Positions 1 to 6,725 of a stretch of DNA of 64,000 nucleotides are shown piece by piece. The stretch's first letter is position 1. Each line of letters opens with the position of its first letter. The DNA is from JBHIBC01 sp046758905 (GTDB taxonomy: Bacteria > Acidobacteriota > Polarisedimenticolia > Gp22-AA2). The notes beneath the pieces are model-generated. The model saw only the letters and a list, made by a program, of their open reading frames with translations, was not told the origin of the DNA and did not search any database. The stretch covers positions 25,916 to 89,915 of the forward strand of contig JBHIBC010000002.1 of the NCBI GenBank assembly GCA_046758905.1, written 5' to 3'. Both the position numbers and the translations under genes were made by a program.

Positions 1-344
1 CGCTCGAGAAGCGTCGCGGCGTTGAGCGACGCGTACAGGCCGTAGTAGCACAGGTGGCATGCGGGGTTGATCGCCCTGATCCGGTCCGCGACCCGCGACC
101 CGAGCCGCAACGCCGTGTGCATCGGCACGGCGACCGCGACCAGCCGGGCCGCCGCCACCGCTTCCGGGCGCAGGCGATCCACCGCGAGGTCGATCGCCTC
201 GGGGGCGTATCCGGCGCGGCGCAGCAGGGCGGCCGGGGACGCGATCGACAGCGGCTGGTGTCCGAGCTCGTAACAGGAGATCAGCAGGATCGCGCCGGGT
301 GCTCGGAGGGGCCTGGGGGTGTCGATCCACGCGGGAAGCCTCAT
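1..344 (-). CDS. B12-binding-domain radical SAM protein, N-terminal part (cut by window edge)
   Basis: The minus-strand frame is open from the ATG at 344 to the window edge, giving 114 residues. The visible part begins MRLPAWIDTPRPLRAPGAIL and contains ISCYELGHQPL, then a hydrophobic VAVAVPMHTALRLG strand and CHLCYYGLYASLNAATLLE. This is the cobalamin-binding-like Rossmann domain that precedes the radical SAM core in many B12-radical SAM enzymes. From memory the wording is close to the CUAEP/CCAEP-tail radical SAM (seleno)protein family, in which some members carry selenocysteine at the C-terminus; the tail lies outside this window, so that cannot be tested here. The gene follows the NifU-like gene by 32 bases on the same strand. 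A GGAG lies 12 bases before the ATG, rather far, so the start is uncertain. Confidence 0.6.
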   Translation of the reverse strand, partial: MRLPAWIDTPRPLRAPGAILLISCYELGHQPLSIASPAALLRRAGYAPEAIDLAVDRLRPEAVAAARLVAVAVPMHTALRLGSRVADRIRAINPACHLCYYGLYASLNAATLLE

Positions 345-376
345 CGGCCACGCGGGCTCCGCGGCTCGTTCCCGCA

Positions 377-667
377 CTACTTGGAGGGCTGGTAGTAAGG
401 GTTCGTGCCGCCGGCGTGATCGGTCTGATCGACGACCCCGGAGATCTGGGGGATCTCCTCCTTGAGGGTCGCCTCGATCCCCTGTTTCAGGGTCACGTTC
501 ACCATCCCGCACCCCTGGCAGCCGCCGCCGAGCATCAGGTAGACCACGTTCTGCTTGACGTCCAAGACCTCGACGAAGCCGCCGTGGCCGGCGATCGCGG
601 GGTTGATCATCTCGTCGATGATCTTCTGGACTTTCTCCTTGACGGCGCTGTCGTCCAGAGGCTCCAT
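377..667 (-). CDS. NifU-like C-terminal domain Fe-S scaffold/carrier protein
   Basis: A 96-residue cytosolic protein consisting almost only of a NifU C-terminal (Nfu) domain. The motif GGGCQGCGMVNVTLKQGIE holds the CxxC pair that binds a 4Fe-4S cluster for delivery to apo-proteins; this role is known for the family. The start ATG at 667 is chosen because AGGAG lies eight bases upstream; longer in-frame extensions have no such site. It lies upstream of the radical SAM gene on the same strand, a plausible consumer of Fe-S clusters. It lacks the A-type domain of NfuA, so it is the short form. Confidence 0.9.
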   Translation of the reverse strand: MEPLDDSAVKEKVQKIIDEMINPAIAGHGGFVEVLDVKQNVVYLMLGGGCQGCGMVNVTLKQGIEATLKEEIPQISGVVDQTDHAGGTNPYYQPSK

Positions 668-825
668 CTTCCCGGCTCCTTTGCGACCGAACAGAGCGAA
701 CACGCGCCCATTATACGCGTCGGGCGGGCGGTTGGTGGCCTCGATATGCGGGTTTTCTGGGGCGCGCCGCGCCGCGTCGTCCGCCTTCACCGCCACCGGG
801 ACGGCCCGTTCCGGGGAGGGCCCGC

Positions 826-1827
826 TCAGCCCCGGGGCCGGCGCGGCTCCCATGGGTACATCGCGGCGACCTGCTCGGCGTACCCGTTGAAGATGCGGGT
901 CGGGAGGACCTCCCCGGTGTCGATCCGCCGCTCCGTTGCCTGCGACCAGCGCGGGTGCGGCACGTTGGGATTGACGTTCGCCCAGAAGTCGTACTCGTCC
1001 GAGGAGTCGCTCCAGAAGGTCGAGGGCCGACGGGCAACCAGCTCGATCCTGACGATCGACTTGATGCTCTTGAAGCCGTACTTCCAGGGGACGACGAGGC
1101 GGATCGGCGCGCCGTGCTGGGCCGGGAGGGCGTGGCCGTAGATGCCGGTGACCATGAAGGCCAGCTCGTTGCGCGCCTCCTCGAGGGTCAGCCCCTCGTA
1201 GTAGGGCCAGGGGTACCAGCTCATCCGCCTCTGGCCCGGCGCCTGCTCGGGCCTGAGGAAGGCGAGCATCCGCACATGCCTCGCCGCCGAGCGCGGCTCG
1301 ACGCTGTCGATAAGGGCGCGGAGCGGGAAACCGGTCCAGGGAACGACCATCGACCAGGCCTCGACGCAGCGGAAGCGATAGACACGCTCCTCGAGGGGAA
1401 AGGACCGGACCAGATCGTCGATGTCGAAGGTCCGCGGTCGGTGGCACAGGCCGGCGACCTCGACCTCCCAGGGTCGCGTCTCGAAGCGCTCCACGTGCCG
1501 CCAGACGTCCTTCCGCTCGGTGAACTCGTAGAAATTGTTGTGCCGTGCCGCGACCATCTCGTCGGTCGGGGGCGCTGCGGCGACGTACTCCGGACGTCGC
1601 GGGGCGGGGTAGAGGCCGGGACCTCCGGGGGGCGGGTCGGGCGGAGCGTCCGACCCGGCGCCGGCCCCTCGCGAGGTGGGCGGGGAACAGCCGAGGAGCA
1701 ACGCAGCGGCCCCGATCCCCAGTTGGCCCATGTCCCGCAGAAAGCGGCGGCGGTCCCGGCAGGCCGATTCGGGCGTCGAACACGACTGCGGGATCTCCCA
1801 CGGGCGCGGCACCCTGATCAGGGGCAT
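826..1827 (-). CDS. msrP: Protein-methionine-sulfoxide reductase catalytic subunit MsrP (YedY)
   Basis: A 333-residue molybdopterin enzyme of the sulfite oxidase fold that repairs oxidised methionine in periplasmic proteins. The N-terminus (MPLIRVPRPWEIP) matches the family start, followed by a Tat-type stretch RDRRRFLRDMG and a hydrophobic segment, so it should be exported folded. The molybdenum-ligand cysteine is Cys154 in YRFRCVEAWSM, followed by VVPWTGFPL. The ATG at 1827 is preferred over a more distal in-frame ATG at 1890 because GAGGAG lies seven bases before it. The usual membrane haem partner MsrQ is not adjacent, so the electron donor is unknown. Length is about that of E. coli MsrP. 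Confidence 0.93.
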   Translation of the reverse strand: MPLIRVPRPWEIPQSCSTPESACRDRRRFLRDMGQLGIGAAALLLGCSPPTSRGAGAGSDAPPDPPPGGPGLYPAPRRPEYVAAAPPTDEMVAARHNNFYEFTERKDVWRHVERFETRPWEVEVAGLCHRPRTFDIDDLVRSFPLEERVYRFRCVEAWSMVVPWTGFPLRALIDSVEPRSAARHVRMLAFLRPEQAPGQRRMSWYPWPYYEGLTLEEARNELAFMVTGIYGHALPAQHGAPIRLVVPWKYGFKSIKSIVRIELVARRPSTFWSDSSDEYDFWANVNPNVPHPRWSQATERRIDTGEVLPTRIFNGYAEQVAAMYPWEPRRPRG

Positions 1828-2032
1828 GGCTCGACTCCTCGAGAGGGGCGGGCGAGCGGCCCGCCGCCCCATGCGATAGAATACCGGCACCCGCGCTGCC
1901 GGGAACAGAGAATCCCGCGGCAGCGCCTCCGACCGGGGCCCGGCGCGTCCGCCCCGGCGCCGGTGAGGTCGCGGCCCGGGAGCGCGACGGCCGCGCGGGC
2001 GCGCACGCGTGCCACGTCATCGAGAGGCCCGA

Positions 2033-2611
2033 GTGAGGTTCGTCCACGAGATCATCGCCCTGGCGATCCTGCTCCTCGGGGCTGGGGCGATCGCCGTCGT
2101 CCCGCGCGATCTTCCCTCCTCCGCGGCGGCCGATCCGGCGGCGTCACCGCCCGCGCCGATCGGGCCCGGGGACCTCTCGGCGGGGGCCGTGCCCCCCGCC
2201 CCCCGGAGCCCGCAGCCGGCGGTCCACATCCTGGAGCAGGATTCCCCGGCCATCGGCTCGGACGACGTGCTATCTCAGGCCGTGGGCGTCGAGATGCCGC
2301 GCGGCGCCTTCCTGCCGGTCCTCGAGGCGGGATCGGTCCAGCCGGCCACCGGGTGGAAGGCGTTCAGGACGGCCTCGCCGGGGCAGGAGGAGATCCGGCT
2401 GCACGTCCTGCGGGGACGCTCCGATCGGATCGAGGAGAATCACTCCCTCGGATGGGTCCGGATCGGCGACCTTGAGCCGGGGCCACGGGGGCTGGTCGGC
2501 GCGGTCGTCTCCCTGAGGATCGTCGACGGCAACATAGTCATGGCGGCGGTGGACGCCTTCTCGAGGAGGCCCGCCACCGTCCGGCCCATCGCTCCGCCCG
2601 CGGGGCGCTGA
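2033..2611 (+). CDS. Exported or membrane-anchored orphan DnaK substrate-binding-domain-like protein
   Basis: A 192-residue protein. Residues 4-24 form one hydrophobic segment (uncleaved anchor or signal), followed by a Pro/Ala-rich linker to about residue 75. Residues about 82-180 line up with the beta-sandwich substrate-binding domain of DnaK: RLHVLRGR corresponds to IHVLQGE, ENHSLGWVRI to DNKSLGQFNL, and PGPRGLVGAVVSLRIVDGNI to [20 protein letters not shown]. No ATPase domain is present here or next to it. Start: the GTG at 2033 has GAGAGG five bases upstream; an upstream in-frame GTG at 2009 lacks one. A TAGAAT hexamer at 1877-1882 could be a distant -10 box. Function is not known; an extracytoplasmic peptide-holding role is an inference from the fold. 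Confidence 0.7.
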   Translation: MRFVHEIIALAILLLGAGAIAVVPRDLPSSAAADPAASPPAPIGPGDLSAGAVPPAPRSPQPAVHILEQDSPAIGSDDVLSQAVGVEMPRGAFLPVLEAGSVQPATGWKAFRTASPGQEEIRLHVLRGRSDRIEENHSLGWVRIGDLEPGPRGLVGAVVSLRIVDGNIVMAAVDAFSRRPATVRPIAPPAGR

Positions 2612-2622
2612 AGTCGGGAACG

Positions 2623-3201
2623 ATGCCCGGGACGATCTACTTCAGCGTCGATGTCGAGGCGTCGGGCCCCGTCCCGGCGCTTTACAACCTCGTCTCGATC
2701 GGCGCCGTGCCGGTGGTGCGGCGGACCGAAGGGTGGCGGCCGGACGACGGCCGGTTCTACGTGGAGCTCCGGCCGATCGCGGCGGGCTTCGACCCGGAGG
2801 CGATGGCGGTGCACGGCATCCCCCGGGAGCGGCTGGAGAGGGAAGGCGTGCCGGCCGGCGAGGCGATGCTCCGGCTGACCCGCTTCGTCGAGGGGCTGTC
2901 GGGCGGCGCCCTGAGGCCGGTCTTCGTCGGACACAACGCGGTCTTCGACTGGGCTTTCATCAGCTACTACTACGAGGCGCACGGCCTGCCGAACCCTTTC
3001 GGGTACAAGGCGCTGGAGCTGAAGTCGTTCGCGATGGGGCGTCTCGGGATCGACTGGCTCGAGACCGGGAAGGAGACGCTGCAGCGCCTGCTCCCCTCGC
3101 TTCCGCCTGAAGATCCGTCGCTGGTCCATCGCGCCGACTACGACGCGCTCTACCAGGCCGAGATCCTCTGCGCGCTGCTCAACCTGCCGGATCGGACCTG
3201 A
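2623..3201 (+). CDS. DEDDh 3'-5' exonuclease family protein (RNase T/DnaQ type)
   Basis: A 192-residue nuclease of the DnaQ superfamily. The acidic signature is complete: Exo I is FSVDVEASG (D..E), Exo II is GHNAVFDWAFI, and Exo III is HRADYDAL with the H-x4-D spacing of the DEDDh class. Such enzymes remove nucleotides from 3' ends of DNA or short RNA using two metal ions. The gene begins 12 bases after the DnaK-domain-like gene and is probably co-transcribed. The stretch MAVHGIP between Exo I and II is typical of RNase T/DnaQ relatives. The substrate cannot be told from the sequence; it is shorter and more divergent than oligoribonuclease. Confidence 0.8.
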   Translation: MPGTIYFSVDVEASGPVPALYNLVSIGAVPVVRRTEGWRPDDGRFYVELRPIAAGFDPEAMAVHGIPRERLEREGVPAGEAMLRLTRFVEGLSGGALRPVFVGHNAVFDWAFISYYYEAHGLPNPFGYKALELKSFAMGRLGIDWLETGKETLQRLLPSLPPEDPSLVHRADYDALYQAEILCALLNLPDRT

Positions 3202-3238
3202 CTCCGGGCGGCCGCCTGCGCGGATGTTAGGATAGGTC

Positions 3239-3952
3239 ATGCCCGGGGCGGAGCAGGTCGCGGAATTCGCCATCTGGTACGTCGTCTTCATCCTCACGCT
3301 CACGCTGCACGAGGGAGCGCACGCCCTGGTCGCGAGGCTCGGAGGGGACGATACCGCCTACCGGGGCGGGCAGGTCTCGCTCAATCCCTGGCCGCACATC
3401 CGGCGGGAGCCGTTCGGCACGGTCCTCGTCCCGTCCCTGACCTTTTTCCTCTCGGGCTGGATGATGGGGTGGGCCTCCGCGCCGTACGATCCGGTCTGGG
3501 CCCGACGCTACCCGCGTCGACAGGCGGCGATGTCGGCGGCCGGACCGGCCGCCAACCTCGTGCTGGCGGCCGCGGCGTTCGCGGCGCTGCGCCTGCTGCT
3601 TGGGGCCGGAGTCTTCGTCCCGGCGGACGTGCTCCGGTTCGGGTCGGTGGTCCAGGCGGCGCCCGGGACCCCCCCCGAGTCGCTGGCGCACGCCCTCGCC
3701 TTCGGGCTGTCGGTGGGAATGAGCCTGAACATCGTGTTGTTCTTGTTCAACCTGATACCGCTGCCGCCGCTCGACGGCAGCGGCGTCCTGCAGGGGCTGG
3801 CGCAGGGCCGGGTGAGCCGCTTTCTGGAGGGCGTGGCGGCCAGCCCGATGATGTCGCTGGTGGGCCTCGTCCTCGCGTGGCGGATGGCCGGCATCATCCT
3901 GCCGCCCGCCTTCGCCGTCGTGGTGACGCTGCTTTACAGGGGTCTGGTCTAG
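3239..3952 (+). CDS. M50 (site-2 protease family) membrane zinc metalloprotease
   Basis: A 237-residue multi-pass membrane protein. The zinc-binding HExxH appears as LHEGAHALVARLGGD near residue 25, and the third ligand region is LPPLDGSGVL near residue 180, as in site-2 proteases that cut within membrane segments. Four to five hydrophobic segments are visible, and there is no PDZ or CBS domain, so it is the minimal form. A TAGGAT hexamer ends five bases before the ATG with no clear ribosome-binding site, so the message may be leaderless. The stop codon is 11 bases before the selenoprotein gene, suggesting one operon. Confidence 0.85.
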   Translation: MPGAEQVAEFAIWYVVFILTLTLHEGAHALVARLGGDDTAYRGGQVSLNPWPHIRREPFGTVLVPSLTFFLSGWMMGWASAPYDPVWARRYPRRQAAMSAAGPAANLVLAAAAFAALRLLLGAGVFVPADVLRFGSVVQAAPGTPPESLAHALAFGLSVGMSLNIVLFLFNLIPLPPLDGSGVLQGLAQGRVSRFLEGVAASPMMSLVGLVLAWRMAGIILPPAFAVVVTLLYRGLV

Positions 3953-3963
3953 GGAGGTCCTCC
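3953..3963 (+). promoter_or_regulatory. Ribosome-binding site inside a small palindrome
   Basis: GGAGG-T-CCTCC directly precedes the ATG of the selenoprotein gene. The Shine-Dalgarno sequence is followed by its own complement, so it may pair locally (or between messages) and limit access to the start. The site itself is clear; the regulatory reading is only an inference. Confidence 0.45.
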
Positions 3964-5400
3964 ATGTCGCGATTCCGCCTGGCGGGGGCGCCGCTGCTCG
4001 GCGCGGCGCTGCTCGTCGCCCCGCCGGCTGCTCACGGCTCCCGAGGGACGCCGTTCGAGGTCGGCAAGCCGTTCCCCGGCCTGGTCCTGCCGTCGGCGGC
4101 GGACGGGCGGCCGATGTCGCTGGAGCAATTCCGCGGCCGCAAGGTGCTCCTGCACATCTTCGCCTCCTGGTGAGCGGGCTGCCGCGTGCACGTGCCCGGG
4201 TGGCACGAGGCCGTTCGGTCGCTGGGGATCGGCGATCGCCTCCAGATGGTGGGGATCCTGCAGGAGCAGCATCCCGATCGGGCGCGGCTGTTCATGCAGT
4301 GGAAACGGATGGACTGGCCGCTGCTGGTCGATTCCTTGGGCCTGCTTGGGGTGCCGTACGTTCCGATCACGCTGGCGATCGACGAGGGCGGCATCGTGCG
4401 CCGGATCGACCCTCCCCTCGCCTCTCCGGACGAGCTGAAGTCGACCTTCGTGGAGCGGCGGTTTCCGGGCGGCGAGGAAGGGCCGTCGCGGCCGCCGTCC
4501 GCCCCCGACCTCGAGGAGCTGTGTGCGGCCGCCGCCGAAAGGGGCGCGGCGGGGTGGCGCGCTTGCGCGGACGCCCTGTTCCTGTGGGGCGGGCCGCGCC
4601 GGCTCGACGAGGCCATCAGCCTGTACCGGAAGGCGATCGGAGCGGAGCCCGAGGACGGCGCGACCCACTTCCGCCTCGGGGTGGCGTACCGGGCCCGGTA
4701 CGATTCCGAGGGCCGGCGGCCGGGCGATTTCCGGAGGGCGGTCGAGGCCTGGGCGCGGGCGCTCCACATCGACCCGAACAACTACATCCGGCGGCGGCGG
4801 ATCCAGCAATACGGTCCGCGGCTCGAGAAGCCGTACTCCTTCTACGACTGGGTCGCGCTCGCCAGGCGGGAGATCCGGGCGCGGGGCGAACAGCCCCTTC
4901 CTCTGATCGTCGAGCCGGGCGGCGCCGAGTTCGCCCGTCCGGCCGCGGCCTTCGCTCCGGCCGCCGCCGCGGCGGAACCCGACCCGGAGGGACGGATCGT
5001 CCGCGACACGAGGGGCTTCATCCGGGTCGAGAGCACCGTCGTCCCGCCGGCGATCGCACCGGGCACGGCCGCTCGGGTGCACGTCACGTTCACCCCGAAC
5101 GCCGCCATCAAGGCGCACTGGAACAACGAGGTCTCCGACCTGCTGGTCTGGCTGAGCCCTCCGAACGGCTGGCAGGTCGAATCACGGCGCCACGCCTATC
5201 CCAACCCGCCGCAGCCCGTCAGCCGCGAAGTCCGCGAGGTGGAGTTCGAGGCCCGGGCCCCTGAAGGCGCCGTCGCGCGCCGGGCGACGATCTCCGGGTA
5301 CGCCCTGTACTACGTCTGCGAGGACGTCAAGGGGACCTGCCTCTACCGCCGGCAGGACCTGGAGATCCCGGTGCGGGTCGGGGCAGCCGAGCGCAGATAG
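3964..5400 (+). CDS. Selenocysteine-containing thioredoxin-like protein with TPR and DsbD-alpha-like regions (UGA at 4171 read as Sec)
   Basis: A single frame from ATG 3964 to 5400 (478 residues) is broken only by TGA at 4171-4173. Around it the frame reads LLHIFASW-(TGA)-AGCRVHVPGW, so the UGA sits exactly where thioredoxins have the first Cys of WCxxC, giving WUAGC with Sec70 and Cys73. The N-terminus has a signal peptide (LLGAALLVAPPAAHGS), so it acts outside the cytoplasm. Residues 1-175 are thioredoxin/TlpA-like, with cis-Pro in VPYVPITLAID. Residues about 200-270 look like TPR helices (DEAISLYRKAIGAEPEDGA). The C-terminal part ends in YYVCEDVKGTCLYRR (Cys452, Cys459), which resembles the DsbD N-terminal domain cysteine pair. 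It is known for such folds that they exchange disulfides; the relay between the two domains is inferred. The ribosome-binding site GGAGG is six bases before the ATG. A sequencing error or pseudogene is the alternative, made unlikely by frame and position. Confidence 0.85.
4171..4173 (+). other. In-frame UGA read as selenocysteine (Sec70)
   Basis: TGA occupies the first redox position of a WCxxC motif (tgg-TGA-gcg-ggc-tgc). The coding frame continues for 408 further codons with normal codon bias and with thioredoxin-fold content on both sides. No base deletion is needed to restore the frame. Confidence 0.85.
4174..4207 (+). promoter_or_regulatory. Candidate bacterial SECIS hairpin
   Basis: Just after the UGA, CGTGCC (4191-4196) pairs perfectly with GGCACG (4202-4207) around a five-base loop CGGGT. 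The loop begins 23 bases after the UGA and has G in its second position. Known bacterial SECIS elements lie immediately 3' of the UGA, with a short apical stem-loop roughly 16-37 bases away and a G among the first loop bases, so distance and shape fit. The lower stem is weak or irregular. Folding in this GC-rich context could also be chance. Confidence 0.6.
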
Positions 5401-5442
5401 CCGGCTCCGGACCGTCCGCGCCGCCCGTCCCCAAGGGCCTTC

Positions 5443-5458
5443 TGGCACGGCCATTGCT
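5443..5458 (+). promoter_or_regulatory. Sigma-54 (-24/-12) promoter
   Basis: TGGCACG-GCCA-TTGCT matches the sigma-54 consensus TGGCACG-N4-TTGCW at every defined base. It lies about 180 bases before the tetrahaem cytochrome gene and after the selenoprotein gene. Expected transcription starts near 5470. No activator gene is present nearby, so the signal controlling it is unknown. Confidence 0.8.
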
Positions 5459-5463
5459 TGAAG

Positions 5464-5475
5464 TGATCATGATCA
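5464..5475 (+). repeat. 12-bp perfect palindrome at the expected transcription start
   Basis: TGATCATGATCA is self-complementary and spans the expected +1 of the sigma-54 promoter. It could be an operator, or chance in a small AT-rich patch. Confidence 0.35.
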
Positions 5476-5636
5476 ATTGAGACTGCCGCGGTTCCGCGGG
5501 CGGCGGCGGGAAAAAGCTTCGCCCGGGTCATCCAGCGCGCGACGCCGCCCGCGGAAATTTCGCGGGGATCCGGGAATCCCGGGCCCGAATGCGGCCGGGC
5601 AGATCTTCGAGGACGTTTCCGCAGGGAGAACGGCTC

Positions 5637-6638
5637 ATGATGCGCAACAGAGCGAGAAGGTGGAGGTTGCCGGCGGTCCTGATCGGCATACTCGGGTTCT
5701 CGGGGACGGGTCGCGAGGCTCTCGCCTACGAGTCCTATCACGACCCGCTGCAGAACGACAAGGGATACTGCTCCACCTGTCACCCCGGTTTCGCGGGCGG
5801 TCGGAGCGATGCGCTCCACGCCCTGCACACGGGCGGCTCCGACCCCGTCACCGGTGAATGCAGCTTGTGTCACACCGGCTCGGGCCGCGACAACCCGCTG
5901 ACCATGTGGAGCATCGGCGATGGGAGCGGCAACGGCCTCGGCTGCGCCGGCTGCCACGGCCGCATGTATGGGGAGGCGATCCGGGACAACTACCGCGGAT
6001 TCCCCACCTTCGGCAGGAGCAAGTCCAGCGGCTACGGCCTGCGCCGGCACCACTTCAACAGCGGCGTGACCGTCTGCCTCGTCTGCCACGCGCCCGAGCC
6101 TCCCGGCGGAGCGATCCTGCCGGAGAGCGAGGGCCCGCCGTACTACGCCAGGAGCGACGTCAGCCTCGGCGGCCGGCCGGTGGACGCCTGCACCAACGAG
6201 GACACGGCCAACGACCAGGACGCTGCCGGCCTCGACAACGACGGCGACGGCCTGTACGAGCTGAACGACGCCGACTGCCTGGAGTGCACCCCGGGCGTCG
6301 TCGAGATGTTCGACGGCATCGACAACAACTGCAACGGCGAGACGGACGAGGTCGAGGGGCTCGGCTTCGGCGAACCCGGGAACCCCGCTCTCCTGAGCTG
6401 GAACGATCAGCCGCCGGAGGGGCAGCTGTACGACGTCATGCGCAGCGACAGCCGGTTCTTCGCCCCCGACGCGCCGTTCTCCGCGTGCCTGGCGGTCGCC
6501 ACCCCGACGCATTCCTTGGAGGACACGGAGCCGGTGCCGCCGGGCAGCGCTTTCTACTATCTGGTCCGCAACACGTTGATCTCCGACTACGGGAACTCGT
6601 CCGACGGGAGTCCGCGGCTGTTCACTGTCTGCCCGTGA
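5637..6638 (+). CDS. Exported tetrahaem c-type cytochrome with MopE-like calcium motif
   Basis: A 333-residue protein with a signal peptide (cleavage near residue 30, after REALA). Four haem-binding CxxCH motifs are present: CSTCH (45-49), CSLCH (75-79), CAGCH (103-107) and CLVCH (147-151), as in multihaem electron carriers. After the haem region there is a DNDGDGLYELNDADCLE stretch and DGIDNNCNGETDE (226-238), the motif of MopE/metallo-mystery-pair proteins that probably binds calcium and is common in exported proteins of deltaproteobacteria and acidobacteria. The remainder is a fibronectin-like C-terminal region. The ATG at 5637 has AGGGAG eight bases upstream; a second ATG follows directly. 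The perfect sigma-54 promoter upstream suggests conditional expression. Electron partners are not in this window. Confidence 0.8.
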   Translation: MMRNRARRWRLPAVLIGILGFSGTGREALAYESYHDPLQNDKGYCSTCHPGFAGGRSDALHALHTGGSDPVTGECSLCHTGSGRDNPLTMWSIGDGSGNGLGCAGCHGRMYGEAIRDNYRGFPTFGRSKSSGYGLRRHHFNSGVTVCLVCHAPEPPGGAILPESEGPPYYARSDVSLGGRPVDACTNEDTANDQDAAGLDNDGDGLYELNDADCLECTPGVVEMFDGIDNNCNGETDEVEGLGFGEPGNPALLSWNDQPPEGQLYDVMRSDSRFFAPDAPFSACLAVATPTHSLEDTEPVPPGSAFYYLVRNTLISDYGNSSDGSPRLFTVCP

Positions 6639-6725
6639 GGCGCACGAAGCCGGAAGGTCGAGGGGGAAGCGCTGAGGGCTCCGGGGAGCGCGGAGCGCCG
6701 GCGCCGGCGGCCACGGGGGCGCATC

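Noticed and set aside
4171..4173. TGA as evidence of a pseudogene or frameshift
   Set aside because: The frame is the same on both sides, the TGA is at the redox Cys position, and codon use after it is normal, so selenocysteine explains it better.
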